Shown here: in pieces, positions 1-7,704 of the stretch | Numbering within the stretch: the stretch's first letter is position 1 | Layout of the letters: the number at the start of each line of letters is the position of its first letter | Origin: Elusimicrobiota bacterium | GTDB lineage: Bacteria > Elusimicrobiota > Elusimicrobia > UBA1565 | Reading direction: 5' to 3' | Assembly (NCBI GenBank): GCA_003450735.1 | Contig: DMEZ01000049.1 | Coordinates: forward strand, 1 to 48,070 | DNA length: 48,070 bases | Program-made: the position numbers and the translations under genes | The notes under the pieces: model-generated | The model's input: only the letters and a program-made list of their open reading frames with translations | What the model was told of the DNA's origin: nothing | The model's database searches: none

Positions 1-110
1 ACGACCTCGGAGAGGCTCTTATCCACCCGCTTGGCCCAGGCTTTCAAAGCCTCATACTGTTTGTCTTCGAGAAGGATCTGGGTGCGATGCATGGCATTAT
101 TATACATCAT
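1..110 (-). CDS. Ribbon-helix-helix (CopG/antitoxin-like) protein, N-terminal part only
   Basis: This minus-strand frame runs off the left edge, so only the first 30-36 codons are visible. From the ATG at 92 the protein reads MHRTQILLEDKQYEAL and continues with KAWAKRVDKSLSEV. This is the usual look of an RHH DNA-binding domain: a short beta strand, then an amphipathic helix and a loop before helix 2. Two starts compete. ATG codons at 110 and 107 follow a good Shine-Dalgarno stretch (AGAGGTGAT). ATG 92 lies 6 nt below a TATAAT (104-99), the geometry of a leaderless start. In the family, such proteins are often antitoxins that repress their own operon; a toxin partner, if any, would lie outside the window. 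The RHH identification is inference from a short fragment. Confidence 0.6.
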   Translation of the reverse strand, partial: MMYNNAMHRTQILLEDKQYEALKAWAKRVDKSLSEV

Positions 111-212
111 TACATCACCTCTCGGTCCGACCCCGACGCCCACAAGTACGTATGAGGGGGTCGAAAAGTTCCCTGGCCGAAGCCGTTCTCCTCTCGGCCA
201 GCCTCTGAGAGC

Positions 213-239
213 AGTCGATGCCGGCCGTATGCATCGACT
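213..239. repeat. Perfect 9-bp inverted repeat in the divergent intergenic region
   Basis: AGTCGATGC (213-221) and GCATCGACT (231-239) are perfect inverted copies separated by 9 nt. The site lies between the minus-strand RHH gene and the plus-strand LPS operon, 34 nt upstream of the operon's extended -10 box. No T-run follows on either strand, so an intrinsic terminator is unlikely. An operator for the RHH protein or another regulator is possible but unproven. The rest of 111-337 holds only this repeat and the promoter. Confidence 0.5.
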
Positions 240-272
240 AAAAGGAGCTCGAAGAGGCCGACGCGTCGCAAA

Positions 273-281
273 TGATATAAT
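273..281 (+). promoter_or_regulatory. Extended -10 promoter of the LPS operon
   Basis: TGATATAAT matches the extended -10 consensus (TGn followed by TATAAT) exactly, in a GC-rich background. No convincing -35 hexamer is present at the right distance, as is common for extended -10 promoters. Transcription would start near 288, about 50 nt before the chosen start codon at 338. It is the only strong promoter seen ahead of the gene chain that continues to 19052. Confidence 0.7.
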
Positions 282-337
282 CCCACGCTCCTTCGTCGTA
301 CGCGCGCAGGATGCGTGCGCACGTACTCAGGCGCCTC

Positions 338-1852
338 ATGGCCCACCGCATACTCGTCCTGCGCCTCTCGTCCCTGGGGGACGTGGTCCTCACCGCCCCG
401 GTCTACAAGAACCTCAAGGCCCACTGGCCGGACTGCCGCATCTCGGTGCTGGTCAAGCCGGCCTTCGCTCCCGTGCTGGCCCACAACCCCAACGTGGACG
501 AAGTCCTGCCCTACCGCGGCCACGCCCAGGCCCTGCGCCTGGTGCTCGAGCGCGGCTTCACGCACCTGCTCGACCTGCACGCCAACTGGCGCACCTTCTG
601 GCTGAGGCACCTCGCCCGGGTCCCGAACGTCGCCGTCTACCAGAAGGACGCCCTGGCCCGCCGCCTCTTCGTCCACCTCGGCCTGCCCTCCCCCTCCCTC
701 GCGCGCCACACCCTCGACCGCTACCTCGAGGCCCTCGCCGCCTGGGGCGTGCCGGTGCGGACCCGGGAACTGGCCTTGGGGGACTATGGGACAGCGGGCT
801 CCCCGCGGCCCACCGAGGGCGCCCGCGTCCTGCTCGCGCAGACCTCGTTCCTCGGAGACGCCCTCCTCACCGTCCCGCTCACCCGGCGCATCAAGGACGT
901 TTTGCCGGGCTGCCGCCTGAGCGTGCTCACGCGCCCCAAGACGGCGGACGTGTTCCGCCGCCTGCCCTGGGTGGACGAGGTGCTCGAGGACGACAAGAAA
1001 GGCCTCCACAAGGGGCTGGGCATCCTGGCCTTGGCCCGCTCCCTGCGCGGGCGCTTCGACCTGGCCCTCTCGGCGCACCGCTCCTTCCGCACCGCGCTCC
1101 TCCTGCGCCTCGCCCGCATCCCCTACCGCATCGGCTTCTCGACCAGCGCCGGCGCCTTCTTCTATCATCGCACGGTCTTCTTCTCCTGGGCCATGCCGGA
1201 CGTGGAGCGCAACCTGGCCCTCCTCCTGCCCCTCAAGCCCGACCTCAAGGCCGAGGACCAGGACTCGCTCTACCTGTCCCGCCGCGAGGGCCCGGAGAGC
1301 TCCTCCATCGGGGAGCGCCTGGCCGCCGCCGGCTTCAAGCCGGAGGACCGCCTGGCCGGCCTGCATCCCGGCTCGGCCTGGCCCACCAAGCGCTGGCCGG
1401 CCGACGGCTACGCCCGGCTCGGCCGCCGGCTCGTCGCCGAGGCGGGGATGAAGGTCGTGCTCGTCGGCGGGCCGGAGGACGCAGGACTCTCCAAGGGCAT
1501 CGCCGAGGCGATCGGGGAGGGCGCGCTCGACCTGACCGGCAAGACGAGCCTCCCCGAGCTCATCGACCTCGTCGGACGCCTCAAGCTCTTCGTGACCAAC
1601 GACTCGGGCCCCATGCACGTCGCGGCCGCGCGCGGAGTGCCCACCCTCGCCCTGTTCGGCCCGACCACGCGGGAACTGGGCTTCTTCCCCTACGGCCGCG
1701 GCCACCGGGTCCTGGAGGCCGACCTGCCCTGCCGCCCCTGCGGGCTGCACGGGGCGCGGGCCTGCCCGCAGGGCCACTTCCTGTGCATGCGCCTGCTCAC
1801 GGTCGGCTCGGCGTACCGGGCTTCCCTCGAGCTCCTGGGGACCGCGGCTTGA
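338..1852 (+). CDS. Tandem-domain GT9 glycosyltransferase (heptosyltransferase-like)
   Basis: This protein of 504 residues is much longer than the usual 330-360 of GT9 ADP-heptose:LPS heptosyltransferases. Residues 4-21 (RILVLRLSSLGDVVLTAP) and 163-180 (RVLLAQTSFLGDALLTVP) are two copies of the family's N-terminal Rossmann signature. VDEV at 53-56 and 212-215 keeps the same 159-residue offset. The protein is therefore a lone GT9 N-terminal domain joined to a complete GT9 enzyme. The donor-binding half appears only in the second copy, with HPGSAWPTKRWP and NDSGPMH near 421-427. The likely role is sugar transfer to the inner LPS core on the cytoplasmic face. ATG 338 was chosen because AGG lies 6 nt upstream and the protein then starts as relatives do; ATG 311 would add nine residues. 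It is the first gene of the operon. Confidence 0.85.
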   Translation: MAHRILVLRLSSLGDVVLTAPVYKNLKAHWPDCRISVLVKPAFAPVLAHNPNVDEVLPYRGHAQALRLVLERGFTHLLDLHANWRTFWLRHLARVPNVAVYQKDALARRLFVHLGLPSPSLARHTLDRYLEALAAWGVPVRTRELALGDYGTAGSPRPTEGARVLLAQTSFLGDALLTVPLTRRIKDVLPGCRLSVLTRPKTADVFRRLPWVDEVLEDDKKGLHKGLGILALARSLRGRFDLALSAHRSFRTALLLRLARIPYRIGFSTSAGAFFYHRTVFFSWAMPDVERNLALLLPLKPDLKAEDQDSLYLSRREGPESSSIGERLAAAGFKPEDRLAGLHPGSAWPTKRWPADGYARLGRRLVAEAGMKVVLVGGPEDAGLSKGIAEAIGEGALDLTGKTSLPELIDLVGRLKLFVTNDSGPMHVAAARGVPTLALFGPTTRELGFFPYGRGHRVLEADLPCRPCGLHGARACPQGHFLCMRLLTVGSAYRASLELLGTAA

Positions 1853-2892
1853 GAGTCCTCCAGCTCGTCGACGAACCCTACGACAGCGGCATCGTCTCCT
1901 ACGCCCTCGCGGCCGCGGCCGCGCTCAAGGCCCGCGGCCACTACGCGCCGGTGGCCGGCCTCGCCGGCAAGGCTCCGCTCGAGAAGGCCTCGCACCTCGG
2001 CCTCCAGACCCTGGGCTTCTCCCAGCCCTGGCTCGCCTGGCTCTCCCTGCGCGCCTTCCTGCGCAGGAAGGAGATCGGCCTCCTCGTGGCGCACACGGGC
2101 TCCGCCCACACCCTCGCCGCGGCCGCCGCCTGGGGCACCCCGGCCCGCGTCGTGCGCGTGCGGGGCGACGCGCGCCCCATGAGGGCGCGGCCGCTCTCCA
2201 GCCTGCTCTGGCGGCGCACGGCCGGCTTCATCGCCGCCAGCCAGGCCATCCTCGCCCAGGCGGAGCCCTTCCTCGGCGGCCTCCCGCGGGCGGCCATCCT
2301 CCAGGGGCTCCCGGACCCCGGCCCCGTGCCCCCCCTGCCCGAGGGGCCGCCCCACATCGGCATCGTCGCGCGCCTCGACCCGGTCAAGGGGCACCGCATC
2401 TTCATCCTGGCCGCCGCCCGCGTCCTGCGCCGCTTCCCCGAGGCCCGCTTCCTGGTCGCCGGGCGCGAGGAGAACGTGAGCCTCCGTGAGCTGCGCCAGC
2501 TGGCCCAGGAGGAGGGCGTCAAGGACGCGCTCCTCCTCTTCGGCCACGCCCGGAACGCCGGAGAGATCATGGAGCGCTGCCACGTCGGGGTCGTTTCTTC
2601 CCTCGGCTCGGAGGCCGTCTCGCGCTCGGCGGTGGAGTGGCTCTCCCGAGGGCGGCCCCTCGTCGCCTCCTCGGTCGGCTGTTTGCCGGAGTACCTGGCC
2701 GGCTCCGAGGGCGGCCGCCTCGTCGCGCCGGGCGAGCCGGGCGCGCTGGCCGAGGCCCTCTGCTCGCTGCTGGAGTCGCCCGAGCGGCTCAAGACCGCGG
2801 CCGCGGCCGCGCGGCGGCGCTATGAGGAGCGCTTCACCTTCGAGCGCTTCGCCGACGAAGTCGAGCGCTTCTGCCGGAGCGTGCACCCGTGA
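1849..2892 (+). CDS. GT4-type glycosyltransferase
   Basis: The 347-residue protein starts at a TTG (1849-1851) that overlaps the stop codon of the preceding gene, so the two are translationally coupled. It has the GT-B plan of GT4 enzymes: an N-terminal acceptor domain, then from about residue 165 the donor domain opening with IGIVARLDPVKGH. The C-terminal half carries a LFGH strand, VVSSLGSEAVSRSAVEW in place of the usual E-x7-E region, and GCLPEYL near the end. The reading frame stays open far upstream (to 31), but that part is antisense composition of a high-GC region and not this gene. Probable role: LPS core or oligosaccharide assembly. The sugar and linkage cannot be told from sequence. 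Confidence 0.85.
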   Translation: MRVLQLVDEPYDSGIVSYALAAAAALKARGHYAPVAGLAGKAPLEKASHLGLQTLGFSQPWLAWLSLRAFLRRKEIGLLVAHTGSAHTLAAAAAWGTPARVVRVRGDARPMRARPLSSLLWRRTAGFIAASQAILAQAEPFLGGLPRAAILQGLPDPGPVPPLPEGPPHIGIVARLDPVKGHRIFILAAARVLRRFPEARFLVAGREENVSLRELRQLAQEEGVKDALLLFGHARNAGEIMERCHVGVVSSLGSEAVSRSAVEWLSRGRPLVASSVGCLPEYLAGSEGGRLVAPGEPGALAEALCSLLESPERLKTAAAAARRRYEERFTFERFADEVERFCRSVHP

Positions 2893-4022
2893 AGCCCCGC
2901 CTGACCCTCCTGCACGTGGACGGCGAGAAAGGTTTCCGGGGCGGGGAGCGCCAGCTGCTCTACCTGGCCTGCCGCCTGCGCGAGCTCGGCCACGAGAACG
3001 TCGTCGTCTGCCGCGCCGGCTCCCCCCTCGACCGGGAGGCCGGCCTGCTCAGGCTCCGCCGGGAGCCCCTGCCCTTCGCCGGCGAGTGGGACCCGCTCAC
3101 GGGCTTAAGGCTGCGCCGCCTGGCCCGGGCCTGCGAGCGCCCCCTCGTGCACGCCCACACCGCGCACGCCGCCGGGGCCGCGCGCCTGGCGACGCTGGCC
3201 TCGGACATCCCCTGGGTCGTCCACCGCCGCGTCGATTTCCCTCTGAGCGGGAGCCTGAGCCGCTTCCTGAAGTACGAGTCCGCGGGGCGCATCGTCGCCG
3301 TCTCCGAAGGCGTGCGCCGCGTCCTCGCCGAGGACGGCGTGCCGCCCTCGACGGTCTCGGTGGTGCACGACTGCGTCCCGGTCGGAGAGGAGGAGGCCCG
3401 CACGGCCGGCCTCCAGGAGCCTTTCGCCCCGCCCTCCGCCGAGCGCCGCCAAGCCTTGCGCGCGCGCCTGGCCGCGGAGTGGGGCGTCCCCGCCGGCGCC
3501 CCGTGGGTCGCCTCCGCCGGCGCCTTCGTGCCGCACAAGGACCACGAGACCCTGCTCAGGGCCGCGGCCCTCGTCGGCGAGGCGCGCTTCATCCTGCTGG
3601 GAGAGGGGCCCCTGCGCCCCGAGCTCGAGGCTCTGGCCGCCTCGCTGGGCCTCAAGGAGCGCGTGCGCTTCGCGGGCTGGCGGGGCGACCTCGCGGAGTG
3701 CCTCAAGGCCTGCGACCTGCTCGCCCACTCCTCGTGGGGCGAGGGGATGGGCTCGGTGCTGCTCGAGGCCATGGCCTGCGGCCTCCCCATCGCCGCGACG
3801 TCGGCCGGGGGCATCCCCGAGGTGGTCGAGGACGGCAGGACCGGCCTGCTCTCGCCCCCCCGCGACCCGCGCCGCTTCGCCGACGCCCTGCTCCAGGCTT
3901 TGTCCGACGGCGGCGGGACGCGGCGGCGCGCGCAGGCCGCGCTCGACCATGTCCGGGGCTTCAGCCTGGCGGCGGCGGGGGAAAAGATGGAGAATCTCTA
4001 TCTGGAGCTGGCCGCCCGATGA
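2889..4022 (+). CDS. GT4 family glycosyltransferase
   Basis: This 377-residue GT-B fold enzyme starts at GTG 2889, which overlaps the previous stop codon (GTGA). The N-terminal domain opens with LTLLHVDGEKGFRGGERQ, the glycine-rich acceptor loop of GT4 enzymes. The donor domain includes ASAGAFVPHKDHETLL and LGEGPLRPEL. It also has GEGMGSVLLEAMACGLP, the E-x7-E nucleotide-sugar motif, followed by GGIPEVVEDGRTGLL. All motifs expected for activity are present. Its place inside the LPS core cluster suggests transfer of a hexose or similar sugar to the growing core oligosaccharide on the inner membrane. Donor and acceptor are not predictable from this sequence. Confidence 0.9.
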   Translation: MKPRLTLLHVDGEKGFRGGERQLLYLACRLRELGHENVVVCRAGSPLDREAGLLRLRREPLPFAGEWDPLTGLRLRRLARACERPLVHAHTAHAAGAARLATLASDIPWVVHRRVDFPLSGSLSRFLKYESAGRIVAVSEGVRRVLAEDGVPPSTVSVVHDCVPVGEEEARTAGLQEPFAPPSAERRQALRARLAAEWGVPAGAPWVASAGAFVPHKDHETLLRAAALVGEARFILLGEGPLRPELEALAASLGLKERVRFAGWRGDLAECLKACDLLAHSSWGEGMGSVLLEAMACGLPIAATSAGGIPEVVEDGRTGLLSPPRDPRRFADALLQALSDGGGTRRRAQAALDHVRGFSLAAAGEKMENLYLELAAR

Positions 4023-4768
4023 CTTCGACCCTGAGCGCCGTGCTGATCACCCGCGACGAGGCCCTCGACCTGCCCGCCTGCCTGGAGAGCCTCGCGGGCC
4101 TAGACGCCGAGCTCGTCGTGCTGGACGGCGGCTCCACCGACGGCACCCAGGATATCGCCCAGCGCTTCGGAGCCCGGGTCGAGCACCGGGAGTTCGACGC
4201 CTACGCCTCGCAGAAGCAGGCCGCCCTCGACCTGGCGAAGAACGAGTGGGTGCTCTCCATCGACGCCGACGAAAGGGTGAGCCCCGCCCTCCGGGACGAA
4301 GTGCGCCGCCTGCTCTCGGGAAGGCCGGAGCACGCCGGCTACGAGATCCCCTACGAAGTCGTCTTCATGGGCCGCGTCCTGCGCTTCGGGGGTTTGGGGG
4401 GCGAGCGCCACCTGCGCCTGTTCCGGCGCAGCGCGGGCCGCTTCGTGGGCGGGCGTCTGCACGAGGGCATCGAGGTGTCCGGCCCCGTCGGGCGTCTGCA
4501 AGGGCGCATGGTCCACATCCCCTACCGCGACGTCGACGAGTACCTCGACAAGCTGCGGCGCTACACGGGCTACGGCGCGCGCAAGCGCTTCGAGCAGGGC
4601 CGCCGCTTCAATCCTCTCCACCACCTGCTCCCCTTCTGGGAGTTCTTCGTGCGCGCCGTGCTCCGCGGGGGCCTGCTGGACGGCGGCCCCGGCCTGGCCT
4701 ACGCCGCGCTCTCGTCGTTCCACACCTGGGTGAAATACCTGAAGCTCAAGGAGCTTGAGACGCCATGA
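4019..4768 (+). CDS. GT2 family glycosyltransferase, WaaE/KdtX-like
   Basis: The 249-residue GT-A protein begins with LSAVLITRDEALDLPACLES and carries DGGSTDGT (36-43) and the metal-binding DADE (82-85). The region around GGERHLRLFRR and GRLHEGIEV is typical of the WaaE/KdtX branch, which adds glucose or a similar sugar to the LPS inner core. The C-terminal third (from FNPLHHLLPFWEFFVRA) is hydrophobic and basic and probably sits on the membrane, as in that branch. The start overlaps the previous stop by ATGA, and the next gene starts in the same way. Family assignment is firm; the exact sugar is inference. Confidence 0.88.
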   Translation: MTSTLSAVLITRDEALDLPACLESLAGLDAELVVLDGGSTDGTQDIAQRFGARVEHREFDAYASQKQAALDLAKNEWVLSIDADERVSPALRDEVRRLLSGRPEHAGYEIPYEVVFMGRVLRFGGLGGERHLRLFRRSAGRFVGGRLHEGIEVSGPVGRLQGRMVHIPYRDVDEYLDKLRRYTGYGARKRFEQGRRFNPLHHLLPFWEFFVRAVLRGGLLDGGPGLAYAALSSFHTWVKYLKLKELETP

Positions 4769-5580
4769 TCGAATACGCCCTCCCCCTCTCCTGCGCGGCG
4801 GCCGCCGCGGCCGTCTCGGCCCGCTGGAACTGGTGGCGCCCCCTGCGCCGCGGCCTGCCGGTGCTCATGTACCACAAGGTGGGCGTCCCGCCGCCCGCCT
4901 CGAAGCTCAAGAAGCTCACCGTCAGCCCCGAGGAGTTCCGCTGGCAGATGGGCTGGCTCAAGCGCCACGGCTACACGACCCTGCTCTTCCGCGAGATGCA
5001 CGACATCCTCGAGGGGCGGCGCCCCTCCCCGGAGAAACCCGCGCTGGTCACTTTCGACGACGGCTACGCCAACAACGCCGAGATCGCCTTCCCCATCATG
5101 AAGGAGCTGGGGGTGAAGGGCAACATCTTCCTCGTCCACGACACCCTCGGCAAGGAGAACGACTGGCACGACCCCGCCACCGAGGCCCGGCTGAAGATGA
5201 TGACCTGGGCGCAGGTGGACGAGCTGAAGGCCTCGGGCGTGATGGACTTCGGCTCGCACACGATGACCCACCTCAACTGCGCGGACGCTCCCATCGAAAA
5301 GGTGCGCGCGGAGATGGCCGAGGCGAAGGCGAAGCTGAAGGAGAGACTCGGCTTCGATCCGGTCTTCTTCGCCTACCCCTACGGCGCGGGCGCCTACCTG
5401 CCCAAGGTGCGCGAGGCGGCTTACCTCGCCGGCTACCGCTACGACTTCAGCGTCCGGCAGGGCATCGCCCCCTGGCCCTGGAAGATCGAGATGGGCCCCC
5501 TCCCGCGCCTCTTCATCCGCGGCGACGACAGCCGCTTCGATTTCCACCTCAACATGACCCGGGGGAAGGCCCGCTTCTGA
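4765..5580 (+). CDS. Polysaccharide deacetylase (NodB domain)
   Basis: This 271-residue protein has an N-terminal hydrophobic stretch (residues 4-18), then the NodB homology domain. Motif 1 is TFDDG at 96-100, with the catalytic base and metal-binding aspartates. Motif 2 is SHTMTH at 164-169, giving the H-x3-H metal ligands, followed by YPYGAG. These residues predict a metal-dependent N- or O-deacetylase. The hydrophobic N-terminus suggests membrane anchoring. The start overlaps the previous stop (ATGA). In this cluster the likely substrate is an N-acetylated sugar of the core or an undecaprenyl-linked sugar, as with ArnD-like enzymes, but the exact substrate is unknown. Confidence 0.88.
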   Translation: MIEYALPLSCAAAAAAVSARWNWWRPLRRGLPVLMYHKVGVPPPASKLKKLTVSPEEFRWQMGWLKRHGYTTLLFREMHDILEGRRPSPEKPALVTFDDGYANNAEIAFPIMKELGVKGNIFLVHDTLGKENDWHDPATEARLKMMTWAQVDELKASGVMDFGSHTMTHLNCADAPIEKVRAEMAEAKAKLKERLGFDPVFFAYPYGAGAYLPKVREAAYLAGYRYDFSVRQGIAPWPWKIEMGPLPRLFIRGDDSRFDFHLNMTRGKARF

Positions 5581-6605
5581 TGACCGACCAGGACCCGAAG
5601 AGGATCCTCGTCATCATGCTCAGGCGCATCGGCGACGTCCTGCTGACGACGCCGGCCCTGCGCGCCCTGCGCAAGGCCTTCCCGGGCGCCCTCATCGATT
5701 TCCTCGTCGAACCGCCTTCCGACCAGCTTCTGCGCGGCGAGACCGCCCTCTCGAACGTCCTGCGCTTCGACCGCTCGTTCTTCGGCACCCTCTCCTGGCT
5801 GGGCCGCGTGCAGGGCTACGACTGGGTGATCGACTACATGGGGAACCCCCGCACCGCCCTCCTGACCTGGGCAAGCCGCGCCCCCCTGCGCGCCGGCCCG
5901 GCCCAGGTCGCCCACCGCTGGGCCTACACCCACCCGATGAAGGAGTCCTCCGTCCCCTGCTACAGCGCGCTCGAGAAGATCCGCGTCCTGCGGGCCATCG
6001 GGCTCTTCCTGGACGAAACCGACTACTTCCCCGTCCTGAGCGTCCCGGCGGACGCCCGCCAGGCCGCCGAGCGGGCGGCCGCCGCCCTCCTGCCCGGCTC
6101 CTCCCCGCTGGTCGGCCTCGTGCCGGCGTCCCGCAAGGTCACGCGCCGCTGGCCCGCCCGGCACTACATCGAGCTGGGACGCCTGCTCAGGGACAAGCTC
6201 GCGGCGCGCCTGCTCGTCTTCTGGGGCCCGGGCGAGCGCGAACTGGCCGAGGAAGTCGCCCGCGGCATCGGCGCCGACGCCGCCCCGGCCCCGCAAGCCC
6301 CGGACCTCATGGACCTCGCGGCGGCCCTCAGCCTCTGCCGGATCGTCGTGACGAACTGCAACGGTCCCAAGCACATCGCGGCCGCCTGCGGCGTGCCGAC
6401 GCTGACCGTGCACGGCTCGAGCGACCCGGCCTGCTGGAACCCGCCCGACCCCGTCCGGCACCCTTTCATCCGGCTGGAGAGCCTGCCCTGCATCGGCTGC
6501 CGCAAGAACGACTGCCCCCGCGGCCTGGAGTGCCTGGAAAAGCTCGAGCCGCAGGCGGTCTTCGAGGCCGCCGAACGCCTTTTGGGGATCCGCGCCGATG
6601 CCTGA
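5580..6605 (+). CDS. GT9 family heptosyltransferase
   Basis: A single-copy GT9 protein of 341 residues, the normal family length. It starts at ATG 5580, overlapping the preceding stop as TGATG. The N-terminal domain opens with RILVIMLRRIGDVLLTTPALRAL, which has the conserved GD. The C-terminal donor domain has VPASRKVTRRWP and NCNGPKHIAAACGVPTL, a variant of the ADP-heptose-binding (N/D)SGPxH motif with Asn-Gly and Lys. Near the end a cysteine cluster (CIGCRKNDC, then CLE) is shared with many GT9 proteins. Together with the tandem GT9 at 338 it gives the cluster two heptosyltransferase-like enzymes, fitting a core with at least two heptoses. Confidence 0.88.
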   Translation: MTDQDPKRILVIMLRRIGDVLLTTPALRALRKAFPGALIDFLVEPPSDQLLRGETALSNVLRFDRSFFGTLSWLGRVQGYDWVIDYMGNPRTALLTWASRAPLRAGPAQVAHRWAYTHPMKESSVPCYSALEKIRVLRAIGLFLDETDYFPVLSVPADARQAAERAAAALLPGSSPLVGLVPASRKVTRRWPARHYIELGRLLRDKLAARLLVFWGPGERELAEEVARGIGADAAPAPQAPDLMDLAAALSLCRIVVTNCNGPKHIAAACGVPTLTVHGSSDPACWNPPDPVRHPFIRLESLPCIGCRKNDCPRGLECLEKLEPQAVFEAAERLLGIRADA

Positions 6606-7704
6606 GAAGACCCTGGCCGAACGCCGAGCCCGGCTCAAGGAGAGCGCCCTGGGCCGCCTCTTCCTGCGGGCCCTCTCGCTGCTCTACGGCTTCGGCGTGG
6701 CTTTGCGCAACGCGGGCTACTCCCTGCGCCTCCTGTCCTCCAAGCGCCTCCCCGTCCGGACGGTCTGCATCGGCAACCTCACGGTCGGAGGGACGGGCAA
6801 GACGACCGCGGTGCTGATGGCCGCGCAGGCCCTCTGCGAGCGCCAGATCAAGACGGCCATCCTCAGCCGGGGCTACCGCCGCGGCAAGGAGACGGGGGAG
6901 GTGCTCGCCCTGCTCGACTCCTCCGACCCGGCCTGGGACGAGGTCGGCGACGAGCCTTGGATGATGCACCGCCTGCTCAAGGGCCGGGATGTGCCCATCC
7001 TCGTCGCCGCGGACCGCTACAAGGCCGGCCTGGCGGCCGTCAAGTACTACGCCCCGCAGGTCGTGCTCCTCGACGACGGCTTCCAGCACCGGCGCCTGCG
7101 CCGCGACGCGGACATCGTCCTCGTAAGCGCCGTGGACCCCTTCGGCGGCGGGAGCCTGCTGCCTTTCGGAAACCTGCGCGAACCGCTCTCCGCCCTGGGC
7201 CGAGCGACCCTGGCCGTCATCACCCACGCCGACCGCGCGGACGCCGCGCGCCTCGAATTGATCCGCGCGGCCCTGAGCCGGGCCTGCCCCGGGCTCGCCA
7301 TCGCCGAGGCCGTGCATCGCCCCGACTGCGTGCTCGACCTCAAGAGCGACGCCCGGCACGCGGTCTCCTGCCTGAAGGGCCGGTCGCTCACCTGCCTCTC
7401 GGGCCTGGGCGACCCGCAGTCCTTCGAGGAGAGCCTGCGCCGGGCGGGGGCCCGCCTCGGGCAAGTGTGGCGCTTCCCCGACCACCACCCCTACACCCTG
7501 CAGGACCTGCGCTCCATCGAGAACCTGCGCGGCCAGGACCCGATCGTCACCACCCTCAAGGACCTCCCCCGCCTGCCCGCGCAGTGGCGCGAAGTGCTCT
7601 CCGGCGAGGTGCTGGCCCTGGCGATCAAGATGGAGATCACCTCCGGCCTCAAGGACTGGGAGACGGCCCTTTTCGGCGACCATGTCAGGCACCGACCCGC
7701 TTAA
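6598..7704 (+). CDS. lpxK: Tetraacyldisaccharide 4'-kinase
   Basis: LpxK phosphorylates the 4' position of the lipid A disaccharide on the inner-membrane surface, using ATP. The 368-residue protein has the usual N-terminal membrane-associated helix (LFLRALSLLYGFGVALRN) and then the Walker A loop GNLTVGGTGKTT at 59-70, highly characteristic of LpxK. SRGYRRG, DDGFQHRRL and LLPFGNLREPL are further family signatures. It overlaps the preceding GT9 gene by 8 nt and the following ligase gene by 23 nt. Presence of the gene indicates that the organism makes phosphorylated lipid A. Confidence 0.95.
   Translation: MPEKTLAERRARLKESALGRLFLRALSLLYGFGVALRNAGYSLRLLSSKRLPVRTVCIGNLTVGGTGKTTAVLMAAQALCERQIKTAILSRGYRRGKETGEVLALLDSSDPAWDEVGDEPWMMHRLLKGRDVPILVAADRYKAGLAAVKYYAPQVVLLDDGFQHRRLRRDADIVLVSAVDPFGGGSLLPFGNLREPLSALGRATLAVITHADRADAARLELIRAALSRACPGLAIAEAVHRPDCVLDLKSDARHAVSCLKGRSLTCLSGLGDPQSFEESLRRAGARLGQVWRFPDHHPYTLQDLRSIENLRGQDPIVTTLKDLPRLPAQWREVLSGEVLALAIKMEITSGLKDWETALFGDHVRHRPA

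Noticed and set aside
213..239. Inverted repeat as a terminator
   Set aside because: No T-run on either strand and it lies between divergent starts, where no transcript needs to end.
110..1777. Minus-strand reading frame of 555 codons opposite the first GT9 gene
   Set aside because: It has no signature and an Arg/Glu/Gly/Val-rich shadow composition; the plus strand shows conserved GT9 motifs throughout.
31..1848. Upstream extension of the GT4 frame ending at 2892
   Set aside because: The bases encode the tandem GT9 gene in another frame, and the GT4 fold begins right after TTG 1849.
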